Shown: positions 7,001-16,500 of the stretch, one piece after another
Numbering within the stretch: position 1 is the stretch's first letter
Layout of the letters: every line of letters begins with the position of its first letter
IMG/VR virus record: IMGVR_UViG_3300009009_000579
Location: 1-44,237 of that record
Strand: one strand, 5' to 3'
Origin: a virus
DNA: 44,237 nt
Program-made: the position numbers and the translations under genes
Notes under the pieces: generated by a model
What the model was told of the DNA's origin: nothing
Databases searched by the model: none
Seen by the model: only the letters and a program-made list of their open reading frames with translations

Positions 7001-8222
7001 AAAATTATCTGAATTGAGTGATTTGAAAGATAAGGTCTTAAAAGCCAATCTCTTGTATGACCGCTGTTATGCACACTCGGATGTTAGTATTTTGAGTTTA
7101 GCCAATGACGCTGATAAAGCCGCAGCCCGGGAATTATCGAATTACATAACACCCCCACATAAGAGAGCAAAGTTTATCCCTTTCTTGGATAGCCTTAAGT
7201 TAGATGTGTCCCCCACTTTTGAGGAGTTGCCAACTGATGATGAGCATATGACGGTTTTGAAATTATATGCCCCATATGTGCCCAACACGGAAGAATATCT
7301 AATATCCCAAGGTCGTAAAGTTGATAATTTGGCACGCCAACGGATCGACGATGTTGAGGGGGTAGTTTGTTTAAAGCCAACCGGAGAATCTCGTATTAAC
7401 TTTGATGAAGTTCCTACACGGGTCACAAAGGGACTTACCGGAGTTGCGCCGAATAGAGCAATTCATGGGATAATTGAGGATTGTATTCTCCCTCAACCTA
7501 AAGATATTACATTGATGTATCTTAGTGGTGAATACCCAACTGATAAAAATGCATATCCTGAAATTCCAGGTAATTGCCCTAATCCTTCTTCAACTCTATA
7601 CATGCGCGGACCTCGCCCTATTGGAGATATTTGTGAAGCTGTTGGAGATGAATATCAACCCGAAAAAAGTGACCGGTTTTTTGATCCTATAAAGGAGCAC
7701 GTTCCTTATATGAAAGCCGCTTATTTAGAAGCTAAGACTGTAACCAATACTATTGAAAATCCAGGTAAGTCGGCGATTGCTAAAATGGCAATTAGTGAGA
7801 CAGCTTGTTATCACGGGTTAAGTTGGATGCATCATAACGACCGACTTCGTGAGTTCATGATTTCATTGGCTGCCCCCTTCATCACTGCTCGTGAGGCATA
7901 TAATCGTGGTGAATATGATCACCCGTTTCTTGTGGATTATGTGTATCCTTATGGTGAATTAACTGACAGTTTAGCCGAAGGGTTATTACAAAAGGAAGGG
8001 GAAGAATCTGTAGGGCAACTTATGGATATTTTGACTGGATTTAACCAAGCCCAAGCCATGGCAAATAAGTTAGAATCAGAACCCCAGCGGTTTGAAAAAG
8101 TGGTAAGCGATCTTAAAGCTAAGGATTATTTTTGGAAACGTGCCAATTTCATATCTGGAAAAGGTAGACGCTTCAGAATCATCAACCATGTTAAGTATCT
8201 CGAAGGAGAACAAAATAAATGA
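4050..8222 (+). CDS. Primase-helicase: TOPRIM primase plus SF3 helicase, 1390 aa
   Basis: ATG 4050 is preceded by AAGGATTAGG. The N-terminal third has a TOPRIM domain: LIVCEGIMTA with Glu207, then VVIVPDVDSNH with the D-x-D at 257-259. Residues about 548-556 are a Walker A (GTGGIGKS), followed by KILDDAP at about 600 (Walker B region), MVFVYNETPKF at about 640 (the sensor Asn of SF3 helicases) and GLERRLRYV (arginine finger) at about 655. This layout is that of phage P4/D5-like primase-helicases, which make primers and unwind the fork. A proline-rich linker (about residues 855-885) leads into roughly 500 residues I cannot assign, so the protein is much longer than usual. The stop overlaps the next ATG (ATGA). 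It lies just upstream of the DNA polymerase. Confidence 0.85.
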   Translation: MNFEIKVKGVGSKIIIDSTNPKWNLLSSPKYTHPAYTYRLFKANGESTCDLSVLLTSNDKLLLYRYSKGFESSVYEGVHPGLYAEVEARVGSVPTIKVGETISKPVGEPSHNHQLLHCPNSIPESVVADFKKRGVPLRLLVELGYYLIEKRLYTPAYIIETGELCPFVCRDPGNDKHHKRTLKGSKFASFAWIKSSVEECETLIVCEGIMTALAIANYFPNQHVVSVGAHNNYPNLINDTALSRYFPEVTTVVIVPDVDSNHHSTDSISKLTINSEKVRLAIFPMNPSTLKGDFGDLKSKTAQRVAAALFEFIAFASGKTLANRLYYERKVTPCTLNNNPGDLPMIQGSKTTSFLEPMGFLNNFLRLGPKSFYCVPHQLVVSLEQLTSLIESPATMIPYTSALTDLMGNEPKGSAVYKEAQAVLDKIKRWSTDTLISNIPNHPLLRLDMYGFAFKNGYFMHDGSNHWFVTDNKTRPAAVNLRYPPIHLEYVPEAIDDIAKQEVEFVLGHCMCGGSRKSKESVARMLRSLFFGNEDHIATHARSIYVVEGTGGIGKSQLGLLIKSMDPYAGDINPMSVASKNKSQFHFTHEDALKSIKILDDAPPIFGDVSFLKTSATGGEMRTEGKFQNPVYVETCASMVFVYNETPKFDNDTGLERRLRYVTLEGKRNNSIKVDTLGTLSKHLPAVFNWICENINTVVSDEDFYRSTKTEVPADVMAFAEAVFTPSFNSNPALSTSELMFFKRVFIQDENECKKLKPKERTTLWQNTNRKQEPQYSLFDGYKRTLGLKNNISHSQFEDKLRIALSYRQVQQQFLGVEPTQSLYNYRELFFTVNSKTQYVRMRLEQIHENPDDQDPVTPPPEKQNKDIVPINQVSPVPQKPVIDGYFQGEDSFLDIVWHLQNFKEWERSEDLLWIVYNPNKDKEFEGFLKTNYHGDELTNLLRLLRMYREPLVAVKSNNFLSPELHTAVLDDFEFATLTDMFPEKLSELSDLKDKVLKANLLYDRCYAHSDVSILSLANDADKAAARELSNYITPPHKRAKFIPFLDSLKLDVSPTFEELPTDDEHMTVLKLYAPYVPNTEEYLISQGRKVDNLARQRIDDVEGVVCLKPTGESRINFDEVPTRVTKGLTGVAPNRAIHGIIEDCILPQPKDITLMYLSGEYPTDKNAYPEIPGNCPNPSSTLYMRGPRPIGDICEAVGDEYQPEKSDRFFDPIKEHVPYMKAAYLEAKTVTNTIENPGKSAIAKMAISETACYHGLSWMHHNDRLREFMISLAAPFITAREAYNRGEYDHPFLVDYVYPYGELTDSLAEGLLQKEGEESVGQLMDILTGFNQAQAMANKLESEPQRFEKVVSDLKAKDYFWKRANFISGKGRRFRIINHVKYLEGEQNK

Positions 8223-8704
8223 GCTTATTCCCAGAATTCGGTTTGACTGTTCAGACCGTTGAACCCACAACTAAAAGTTCATCTGAAGATGACGGGAAGC
8301 CCACTAAATCGGGGAAGAACAAAGATTTGTTTGACGGGGGATTTTCAAACATGAACCTAATTCAAGAAGAAGAGAATACAGGGGACTTTCCACTATATAC
8401 TTACGATCCTGATAAACAATTCAAACACCCTTGTAATTGTGTGGAGATAACGTTTGAGAATCAGGTGTTTAATTGGGCATCTCCTAGTAATAAAAAGGTA
8501 GGGGTTGATTTTTCTAAAGGTGCTACACGCACAATACGGTTAACCCTGCCCAGCGAGGTCCCTATTGTTATACCTGAATCTGAGGATATTCGTGAAGTAT
8601 TAGATCATGGGGTGCCTGATCTTTACCTTAGCAAACCCACTCTTGTATCTAAGGGTAAAGAATCACGTCGTAACATCCGGGGAGATTTAAGTAATTATGA
8701 GTAG
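8219..8704 (+). CDS. Unknown replication-operon protein, 161 aa
   Basis: ATG 8219 overlaps the primase-helicase stop (ATGA), and the gene overlaps the polymerase gene by 8 nt, so all three are probably translated together. The first 55 residues are polar and probably disordered (KSSSEDDGKPTKSGKNKD). The middle (residues about 70-125) is beta-rich, for example CVEITFENQVFNW and TRTIRLTLPSEVPIVIP. The C-terminus is basic (SKGKESRRNIRG). Position suggests a polymerase or helicase accessory protein, possibly an SSB-like one, but no motif supports this. Confidence 0.55.
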   Translation: MSLFPEFGLTVQTVEPTTKSSSEDDGKPTKSGKNKDLFDGGFSNMNLIQEEENTGDFPLYTYDPDKQFKHPCNCVEITFENQVFNWASPSNKKVGVDFSKGATRTIRLTLPSEVPIVIPESEDIREVLDHGVPDLYLSKPTLVSKGKESRRNIRGDLSNYE

Positions 8705-10457
8705 AGTAGTGTTATATGACATTGAGGTGTTTCCTAACGCCGCGTTTATGGTATTTTGTATTGACGGGGTGTATTATTACCGAGACTTACTTAAACTGAC
8801 TCACGACGATCATTTTTTCAAATATGCAATGTGTCCAATGACAACATATTTAGGGTATAACTCGTTTCATTATGATAACATTGTGATCAACCGAGTTGTT
8901 GGAAAAGGTTTAACTTACTCACAGATCAAGGAATTGAGTGACTCCATTATTAAGGGTAATTTTAAGGATGAGAATTACCTGTTATTAGGAGGTGAGAAAT
9001 TCACCAATGTAGCTGACTTTGCAGCGGTTATGAGATTACAACAAGTTTTTGGAAAAAAACGGTATCCTATCGGATTAAAAACAGTAGCGGAACTTGAACT
9101 CGGTCTCATTTATGACAGTCCTTTGAGTTTCAACTCTTTAATTGAAACAGAGAGCCATAAAAGAGCTGCAATCACATATTGCTACACGGATGTTAAAGTG
9201 ATGTATGAGATATTAGCAGGTAAAGGGGATTTGTTAGCACAAAATCTGTTTTGGTTTATGAAAACCAAAGGCGAAAATGCGTGGCTAAAACATAATGCTG
9301 GAATTACAAATAACCTATTTAGAAATGAATTGAAAAAGCCCAATTCATTAAGAGCTAATCCTAATGAAAATCTCCTGATTCCTTTGCCAGGTGTAAATTC
9401 AGTATTGGGCAAGGCAATATTGAACAATGGGTTGAAAAAGGATATTGAATTACCGGTACCATATGGGGTTTTAATGTTTGGGGTGGGCGGGGTTCATTTA
9501 AATTATACACAACCCATTTGTTTTAACGGGCGAATTTTAGTAGCGGATATCAAAAGTTTTTACCCGTCTATGTTAGTACACCTCAGAAGCATGCCTGGGG
9601 GCTTGACTGCATTTGTGAAAATTTTAGGGGAGATGCTTGATCATAAACGAAGCGCCGAGATGAGCATTCCCAAAAAATCAACAGAATTTCAAAAGTTGGT
9701 TGTGAATTCTGCGTACGGTTTGTTGTTAGATAAGAACTCGGTAATTTTTTCTGTAGGTACCGCTAACAATATGATTTTTTGTTGTTTCTTATTAGTTGCG
9801 GAGGTGTTTTCAGATTTGACAGACGCGGGTTACCCTCCTATTTATGTAAATACGGACGGCTTTTTCATTCCTAGTCGGGGGGTTCGTGATGACGTTTATA
9901 TTAAACAAGTTATTAAAAGCACTTGTGAACGATTAACAGGGAAGGACGCAATTCAATGGAGTTACAAAACCTACAAAGGAGGTTACATAAAGGACACGTC
10001 TAATTACATTTTGAACACTCAAGAAGAACATTGGGCATTTGTTGCTAAAGGGTGTTTTGAAGGACCTAGTGTTTACCGATTGAATGGCAAGTGGCTTAAC
10101 TTGTTAGCTGTAAATAATTTTCCCGGGGAGGTTACCGGGGAAAAACTGAAGGCGTTTTTTCTAGGGAATCCAAAAGAGCGATATAAATACTTTGTGCGTC
10201 AAGCAAATGCTGACTGGTTTGGCAATGGTAATGAATCAAAAACGTATATCTTTACTAAGAGTACCGATTTAGTAACATCTATTAGGAGAACACAAAAGGG
10301 GATCCAGAGAATTACTAATTGGGTTTTGCAAGGTGCCGTTCCTTTAGGAAAAATTGATTTTACAGGGTATGCCGACTTGCCTATCGACTTCGATCGTTAT
10401 GCAAAGGAAGTTAATGATTTAGTTGATAGAGAAAATTTAATATACCTTGATTGGTGA
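8697..10457 (+). CDS. Family B DNA polymerase with 3'-5' exonuclease, 586 aa
   Basis: All exonuclease and polymerase motifs are visible: Exo I LYDIEVFP (D8, E10), Exo II YLGYNSFHYDN (about 51-61), Exo III YCYTDVKVMYE (about 161-171), motif A VADIKSFYPSM (about 282-292), motif B KLVVNSAYG (about 331-339) and motif C YVNTDGFF (about 383-390), with YKGGYIKD further on as a KxY-like motif. The size is close to that of phi29 polymerase, but only about 53 residues separate the motif A Asp from the motif B Asn, so the fingers and any TPR2-like insertion are very small. No terminal protein gene was recognised, and a clamp-like gene lies downstream, so protein priming is not assumed. Confidence 0.9.
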   Translation: MSRVVLYDIEVFPNAAFMVFCIDGVYYYRDLLKLTHDDHFFKYAMCPMTTYLGYNSFHYDNIVINRVVGKGLTYSQIKELSDSIIKGNFKDENYLLLGGEKFTNVADFAAVMRLQQVFGKKRYPIGLKTVAELELGLIYDSPLSFNSLIETESHKRAAITYCYTDVKVMYEILAGKGDLLAQNLFWFMKTKGENAWLKHNAGITNNLFRNELKKPNSLRANPNENLLIPLPGVNSVLGKAILNNGLKKDIELPVPYGVLMFGVGGVHLNYTQPICFNGRILVADIKSFYPSMLVHLRSMPGGLTAFVKILGEMLDHKRSAEMSIPKKSTEFQKLVVNSAYGLLLDKNSVIFSVGTANNMIFCCFLLVAEVFSDLTDAGYPPIYVNTDGFFIPSRGVRDDVYIKQVIKSTCERLTGKDAIQWSYKTYKGGYIKDTSNYILNTQEEHWAFVAKGCFEGPSVYRLNGKWLNLLAVNNFPGEVTGEKLKAFFLGNPKERYKYFVRQANADWFGNGNESKTYIFTKSTDLVTSIRRTQKGIQRITNWVLQGAVPLGKIDFTGYADLPIDFDRYAKEVNDLVDRENLIYLDW

Positions 10458-10472
10458 AATGTAAATTTACTC

Positions 10473-10494
10473 CTTCCTGGATTATTTTTTTTTT
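10473..10494 (+). promoter_or_regulatory. Recurrent CTTCCTGGATTA-T10 element
   Basis: Between the polymerase stop and the terminase start lies a perfect palindrome GTAAATTTAC (10461-10470) followed by CTTCCTGGATTA and T10. It resembles the 3' arm of the terminator at 3985-4032, but no matching left arm was found here, so a terminator call is uncertain. It is copy 3 of the element noted in the findings. Confidence 0.4.
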
Positions 10495-10506
10495 GTTATT
10501 ATTAAT

Positions 10507-11841
10507 ATGGGAGGTTGCGTGAAATACAATCCTGTAAAATATGGAGAATATATTGCTAAAAAATTCGGAGACACACTAGACCCTTGGCAACGTGAAGAGT
10601 TGACTCGTTTTGGTAGAGTTTTAAACGGGGAGATACCTAACTTGAGAATCTCGTTGCCCGCAGCGCATGGGGTAGGAAAAACGTTTTTAGCAAGCCTAAT
10701 AATTACTTACGCCTTATCGGTTGTCCCACGTATAGCGGGAGTTGCCACATCTAATACCCGGCAACAATTAATCACTAAATTAGTGAGAGAAATTCAGAAA
10801 GTCATTCCTTATAATCCCGGTTTAAAATGCACCACTTACGGAGTTAGGAGGATTACAAAACCGTCTAACGTAGTCTCTTTTGTGACGTTTGATCCCACAA
10901 TGCCCGAGAGTTTTCAGGGGCTACATGAAGAATTTGTTCTTATTGTTATAGACGAGGCATCTGGATTACCGGATGATTTGTTTAGGGTATTAGAAGGCGC
11001 ATTATCCGGGGGAAGATTTTATTACTTGTTGTTGGGTAATCCCACTAAATTAGGGACGTATTTTCATAAAACAGTGACTGATTACAAACATATCTGGGTA
11101 AGTCGTCCTATTTCTTGTTTTGATTCTCACAGAGTGTCTCCCTCATATTCTGAAAATATGGATACGCTGTATGGAAAAGACTCGGATATGTATAGAGTTA
11201 GGGTGTTGGGGTTGTTTCCAAAAATCTCAGGGGGTGATAGTAACCTTTTCAAAACTTCAGATTTTAAAAACGTGTTTGAAGAAAAGTTTGAAGGTTGTCT
11301 AGACGGTGAACGTAGCTTAGGAATGGACGTAGGCGCGGGGGGTGATAAAACGGTATTGGTTGATGTTACAGTCAATAAAGAATTAAAAATAATTTCGATA
11401 AATTCCATAAACCCTTACGGAGAGGCGGATTTAGTTAAAGTGGCAAGATTGCCTATTGATTATATGCGGGATATTGATTTTTTTGACTTTGATTTGAATA
11501 TGGATAGCACAGGATTAGGGGCAGGGGTTTCTCATATGTTAGCAGAAATAATACGCAACAACAACCTATCGACTCGTTTAAACCCGTTTAACTTTTCATC
11601 AAAACCAATATACTTAGACGACCCCTATAATGCTAAAAATATTCGCACGATGTTATACACTAACTTGAAAAAACTACTTGTCCTAGGGTGGCGGATTTAT
11701 GGAATGCCAGAAGATTTGGTGAAGTTGCTCTTGACAATTGTGTTTAGATCTGATACACTGTATTTAGAAATTGTGAATAAGTCTAAAGACCAAAATCATG
11801 ACGCTTTAGACGCCTTACTGTTAAGTATAATATTTGTTTGA
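10507..11841 (+). CDS. Terminase large subunit (DNA packaging ATPase/nuclease)
   Basis: The ATPase domain has Walker A AAHGVGKT (about residues 54-61) and Walker B VLIVIDEAS (about 143-151). The C-terminal RNase H-like nuclease has acidic residues in SLGMDVGAGGDKT (about 273-285), LNMDSTGLG (about 331-339) and NHDALDALLLSI near the end. The enzyme packages DNA into proheads and cuts it. The start is uncertain: ATG 10507 has no SD upstream, while the in-frame GTG at 10519 has GGGAGG (10509-10514) only 4 nt before it. The gene lies with replication genes on the plus strand, away from the structural genes; no small subunit is seen in the window. Confidence 0.9.
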   Translation: MGGCVKYNPVKYGEYIAKKFGDTLDPWQREELTRFGRVLNGEIPNLRISLPAAHGVGKTFLASLIITYALSVVPRIAGVATSNTRQQLITKLVREIQKVIPYNPGLKCTTYGVRRITKPSNVVSFVTFDPTMPESFQGLHEEFVLIVIDEASGLPDDLFRVLEGALSGGRFYYLLLGNPTKLGTYFHKTVTDYKHIWVSRPISCFDSHRVSPSYSENMDTLYGKDSDMYRVRVLGLFPKISGGDSNLFKTSDFKNVFEEKFEGCLDGERSLGMDVGAGGDKTVLVDVTVNKELKIISINSINPYGEADLVKVARLPIDYMRDIDFFDFDLNMDSTGLGAGVSHMLAEIIRNNNLSTRLNPFNFSSKPIYLDDPYNAKNIRTMLYTNLKKLLVLGWRIYGMPEDLVKLLLTIVFRSDTLYLEIVNKSKDQNHDALDALLLSIIFV

Positions 11842-11854
11842 TTAGGTGATTAAT

Positions 11855-12730
11855 GTGAGTATAATCGAGTTTTTTAGATCCGAGGGGCTACCCACTAAAA
11901 ATGGGTGTGTTAAATGGACGTCATTACATCAATACTTCGGATTTGCATCAAAGAAGGCAGCGAACAAACCCCACGTGGCAGACATACCATCCCGGTATGG
12001 AATTAACCGAGAAAACGTCATTACCTTCTCGAATGACAAAGGGCATTGGATAACTGAGCACGGGATCGCCGAACTTTGTTATAGGTCAAGAAACAAAACG
12101 GCAGTTTTACTTTGGGAAAACTATTTCGACAAAGGAAACAAAAAGTTAAATTTAGCTTTTGAGGAATTGTGTAATGCAGGGGTTAACACTCAAGGTCATT
12201 TGTTGAGGGCATTAGACGTGCAATCATTCTTTAGGATTCGCAATAATCCCACTTACGATTTGACTCAATTAGGAATACCCTACGTTTTGGTTAAAGATGG
12301 GATACACCCTAACAATTTACCTGCCACTTATTTTGCCTTGGATTATTTGCCCAGATATTTGGGAGCGCGGCGTAACAAGTTAGTGTATGACTTTGTCCAA
12401 AACTACGAGTTGTCGACTACAATAATGCCTATTGAAGTTGCTATTATATCTGAGTTAGAACGGGAGTTTCCTGATCTATGCTTTCAAAGGCAATACCGGA
12501 TTGGTAAGTATCGGGTAGACGCTGTAATTTTACAGGAGTCTATTCCAGTTATTGCTATCGAAATTGATGAATATCAACATAAGCGAACGAGAAGCAGTGA
12601 GTATGATAAATTGCGTGAAAATTACATCATCACGGCATATCCGGATCTGGTTATTTTGAGAATAGACACAACTGCCAAAGAGTTCTCTTTGGCACCGTAC
12701 TTCAACATCATACAGGAGCTTTGCAAATGA
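11855..12730 (+). CDS. BRO/MSV199-like protein with C-terminal Vsr/DUF559-like nuclease domain
   Basis: The frame opens at a GTG (11846). The GTG at 11855 is preferred because TAGGTG (11843-11848) is at a suitable distance; this gives 291 residues. The N-terminal part (WTSLHQYFGF, WITEHGIAELCYRSRN) resembles the Bro-N/MSV199 DNA-binding region of phage and large-DNA-virus proteins. The C-terminal part has YRVDAVIL (D222) followed by AIEIDEYQH (E236, D238, H242) and KLRENYI, the pattern of Vsr/DUF559-type PD-(D/E)XK nucleases. It may be a DNA-binding nuclease, either a homing enzyme or one that modulates replication or packaging. It overlaps the clamp gene with ATGA. Confidence 0.65.
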   Translation: MSIIEFFRSEGLPTKNGCVKWTSLHQYFGFASKKAANKPHVADIPSRYGINRENVITFSNDKGHWITEHGIAELCYRSRNKTAVLLWENYFDKGNKKLNLAFEELCNAGVNTQGHLLRALDVQSFFRIRNNPTYDLTQLGIPYVLVKDGIHPNNLPATYFALDYLPRYLGARRNKLVYDFVQNYELSTTIMPIEVAIISELEREFPDLCFQRQYRIGKYRVDAVILQESIPVIAIEIDEYQHKRTRSSEYDKLRENYIITAYPDLVILRIDTTAKEFSLAPYFNIIQELCK

Positions 12731-13422
12731 CAACCCTAACATTTACCCCAGTTTTTCTTCACAAGTTGTTGCATCAACATCGGTACAGTGCTAAAGAGAA
12801 TGGTGTGTTGTTCAAATTGGAGGACCATGTATTGCAAGTAGTGTCTACCAATAACCGACTTTTGACAGTTACAAAACTCACCATGCCTGAAATTGACACT
12901 ACGTTAAACGCAACCATTCATAACCGTGGAGTGATGTTTATCAAAGGGTATCTGCGTAAGCTAAAAGGCTTGGTTTCCTTATCGTTTTCTGAGAGTTATG
13001 TCGATTTGAAGCAAGGCGAATCTCAAATCGACAGAAATTATTTGGTCGGGGAAACATATCCCGATTATACAGCGGTAATTCAAAAGGAGGTAGGATACCA
13101 GATTTGGGTTAGATATTCCTCTTTCAAGGATGCCGTTCAAAGTCAAGAAAATGAGCTGATTTTGAAAGAGTACCAACACCGTCTTTTGATCAATCAACAT
13201 TCAATGTCCATTTACGACAGTCGATATGCTGAGGGTAATGCTGTTAAATTGTCAACGGCACCAATCCCCCTAGACACCGATTTATTAATGGGGGCTGTAC
13301 TTTCCCTAAATGCTTTGCCCAACAAACATTTGATTTTGTCCTTTTATGAGGATAGTATAAACGTAGGGCTTGAATTAGAAGGACGCCCTGAAACTAAGGT
13401 TATAATAGCCGCCAACCATTAA
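12727..13422 (+). CDS. DNA polymerase sliding clamp, short DnaN-like
   Basis: ATG 12727 has CAGGAG 8 nt upstream and overlaps the preceding stop (ATGA); an in-frame TTG at 12721 is less likely. The 231-residue protein has the alternating strand pattern of clamp domains (VLFKLEDHVLQVVSTNNRLLTV), and ETYPDYTAVI at about 109-118 matches the FPDYxxVIP-like motif of DnaN domains. The size fits two clamp domains rather than the usual three of bacterial DnaN. It would encircle DNA and tether the family B polymerase. The motif is clear, the rest is divergent, so the call is probable rather than certain. Confidence 0.6.
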   Translation: MTTLTFTPVFLHKLLHQHRYSAKENGVLFKLEDHVLQVVSTNNRLLTVTKLTMPEIDTTLNATIHNRGVMFIKGYLRKLKGLVSLSFSESYVDLKQGESQIDRNYLVGETYPDYTAVIQKEVGYQIWVRYSSFKDAVQSQENELILKEYQHRLLINQHSMSIYDSRYAEGNAVKLSTAPIPLDTDLLMGAVLSLNALPNKHLILSFYEDSINVGLELEGRPETKVIIAANH

Positions 13423-13426
13423 TTAC

Positions 13427-13457
13427 AAAAAAAACCCCCAACTGTATTTGTTGGGGG
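13427..13457 (-). terminator. Terminator of the leftward late operon
   Basis: CCCCCAAC (13435-13442) and GTTGGGGG (13450-13457) form an 8-bp stem with a 7-nt loop. Read on the minus strand the stem is followed by T8 (13434 down to 13427), placed 85 nt after the stop of the tape measure gene. On the plus strand the same hairpin has no T-run; it is followed at once by AGGAGG (13459-13464) for the small gene at 13471. Confidence 0.8.
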
Positions 13458-13470
13458 TAGGAGGAATAAC

Positions 13471-13578
13471 ATGAATAACAATATCAATCAAGCGGGAACT
13501 CTAATATTTATAGCTGTTATGCTGTGGTTAGTTACTCTTTTACTACCGCCGGATGCTTTTCACTTCCCTTGGTGGTAA
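13471..13578 (+). CDS. Small membrane peptide, 35 aa, convergent with the tape measure gene
   Basis: ATG 13471 lies 6 nt after AGGAGG (13459-13464). The product starts MNNNINQAG, has one hydrophobic segment (TLIFIAVMLWLVTLLLPP, about residues 10-27) and ends FHFPWW. It overlaps the 3' end of the tape measure gene by 36 nt on the opposite strand. Translation is supported by the ribosome binding site only. Function unknown. Confidence 0.5.
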   Translation: MNNNINQAGTLIFIAVMLWLVTLLLPPDAFHFPWW

Positions 13579-16500
13579 TCTCTCAGAAGCCTTGGGCGCC
13601 CCAATTTTATTGGTAGCAACCAAGGTTTTTATTTGCACATCTAATTGCCGTTCTAACAAATTTTCTACCTTATTCAAGTTTAGGTTATCGCCCGGCTGAT
13701 TGACTTTCATAGGTTCAACCTTAATGCCATATTTACGTAGGACCTCAGAAGATTTAGGATCTACAATAATCTCCCCTTTATGAATTTCGGCTACTTGGTT
13801 TTCTGCAACATAGCTAGTTCCTACCTCATAACTCCCCATTGCCTTTAAGCGCTTTTCAAGCTCGGCTATATATACGTTATTCTTTTCACGAGCTTCGACA
13901 GACCCTCCGAATAACGTTTTTCCATAACGCTGGGCACGGTCTAACTCATTCTTTAAAGCAGCAACATCAGTTTGGATACTCTTTGGTATCTGTACTTGTG
14001 AACTCATAACTGCGGGTTGTACCGGGGTAACCTTAGGAGCTACCGCTGTAGAGGTTTGTTGTATTGATGCAACCTTAGTGACTGCCGCTATAGAGGTTTG
14101 TTGTATTGATGCAACCTTAGTGACTGCTTCTGTAGGGATTGTTGCATTGACATTTATGATAGGTGATTTATCTGCAATAACCTTTAACAACGTTGTCATT
14201 TCACGCAATTGAGTTAATTGAGATAAATCCGCCGGCGTTTCTCTCAATATAGCGTTCTCCACAACTCTTCCAAAATTATCAGGTAATAAATTAATTGATT
14301 GAGTTGTCTCTTTGGCAGTAGTTATAAGACTCTCAAAATAACCCTGATTTAGCAACAATATATTGGTGTTATCGATTTGAGCTTGCAATTTCAACAACTC
14401 TAAATCGTAAACCTTTTTACTCTCTCCCAATAATAAATTTAACTCCCTGTCCGTTTCTAACTTTAAAACACTCTCTTGTCTTTCTTGGTTTTCTCTGGTC
14501 TGATCCCGTAAAGTTATTAGTTCAGTTTTTAAGATTTCATTAAGCCTAGCTTCCTCAACTTTCAAGCTCTCATCTAAGGCGGCTAAGGCTGCAACCAAGG
14601 CATCTTTTTCAGTTTGAACCTCCAACTTAACCTCATCCATTTTGACGCCCATATGAGCCGTGCCGTTAATTAATTCACGCAAAGAAATTAACTGGGCAGC
14701 GTAAGCTTCATTTGCTTCCATTTTTTTAGCTTCTGCTAAAGTCACATCCCCGCTTAATTTAGTAACATTGTCCGCACTAGCTTGAACATTTTCTAATTCT
14801 CTTAAGCGGGCAATATTTGAATGAAACGCCTCTATGTACTTATCTCCGCTGGCATAACCCTCCCGCATCAACCCATTATACTCTTGAATAAAGTCTATCT
14901 CCTTAGAATAGTCTTTGTTAGCACGGGCTGTTTGAATTTCACTCTTAATATAAGCTTCACGCTCTCCAAAACTTAAAGCCGCGTCTTCACTCATTGTCAT
15001 GTTGTGAATTGTCTCTTTGGCTTTAGCCGCTATATCCTCAAGCATTTGTTTGTAATCGTCAAGGGCTTGTTGCTTAGCTGATAACTCCTCATCAATCATC
15101 GCTAATTTCTCTTCATGTTCTTTCTGAAGAATGTTATAGTACTCACTATAATTTTCCTCTATGATGTTGGAATCCGATATATTTTGAATTGAACTCTTCA
15201 AAGCTTGATAAGCAGTATCTTTTGAAGGTTGCTGATTTCTCAATTCCATAATCTGTCTTGTCAAATCCTTGGTCTTTCCCGCAAACGAATCTAAGATAGA
15301 CCGAATGTTTTCCATTTCTTGTTCTAATATGGCGATTTTAGAGTCACTTGCGTTTTGCAAAGTTTCCTTTTCTTTTTCAAGTCCCTTTTGGAAGTCTGCA
15401 AGATTATCATCACGAATTTTCTTTAGATTATCCACAGGTGACAATACAGGATCTAACTCGTTAATTGCGTTATTTATGGAATCCATAACCTCTTTGTTTT
15501 TATTAACTAAGTCAGTATAGGCATCCATTAAGGATTGAGCTTTATCTTCAATCGCCTTAAACGGATTACTATCTGGAGTATTGTTCAAGGTTTTCAAATG
15601 TCCCTCTATTACGCCCCGTGTATTCTCATATGAACTCGTCAATTCATCAATTTTTGCTTTAAGTTTCTCTAAATCTAATTTAATATTCTCTAAGAATCGT
15701 ATGGGGTTTTCTAGATAGCTAGGCTTGACTTCTTCTTTGGTAACGTTGGTTATTGAACTCCGTAAATCATTTATTTCTTGGGTTAATCTTTCAATTTCGC
15801 CAACTCTCTCGGACAAATCTATTTTCTTTGGCGCTGTGTAACTTTCAATAGTAGATATTAAGGTAGTGTTTTCCTCTGCTAATTCTACCCATGGCTTAAG
15901 CAACTCTTCAACGCCTAACTTTATCTGAGTACTATCCAGCCCATCTTTACTCATAGAATTGATAATTCCATTCAAATCGAAATTATTCTTACTTGTGTAG
16001 CTTTTATACATCGTGATATCAGGGGTTTGAGGTTTGATTAAAGCGTCTGTAACAAGCCCATTCATTTCTTCAAACCAACTTTTTGTCGATTCAATGGATG
16101 ACTTAACAGTGTCTAAACTCACGTTGTATTTTTCGCTTAAATTAACAATATCCGAATATTCAAGAAACTTTATGTCTTTTAGTTTGCTTGGGTCAATTAA
16201 CTCTTCTGAAGTTTTGAGAGATTTCAACCACTCAACGTGCCCTTTCTTAACTTCCAATATTTGTTGCCATTCTTGGAATTCTTCATTAGATGGCAGCGCC
16301 CCGTTAATCCAAGAAAGGAAAGTATTTTTAAAGCCTATGCCTATCAATTTTGGGTCGGTTGTGTCAAATTTAACCTCGTCGTTTATAAACCCTGCAAAGG
16401 AGTCTGTCACTGCACTTTTTATTTCATTGAATCTGTCTTTAGTGCGTGAAATTTCAGTCTGAACTTCCTCAATTGTTAAGTTTAACGTCTCGGCTAAATG

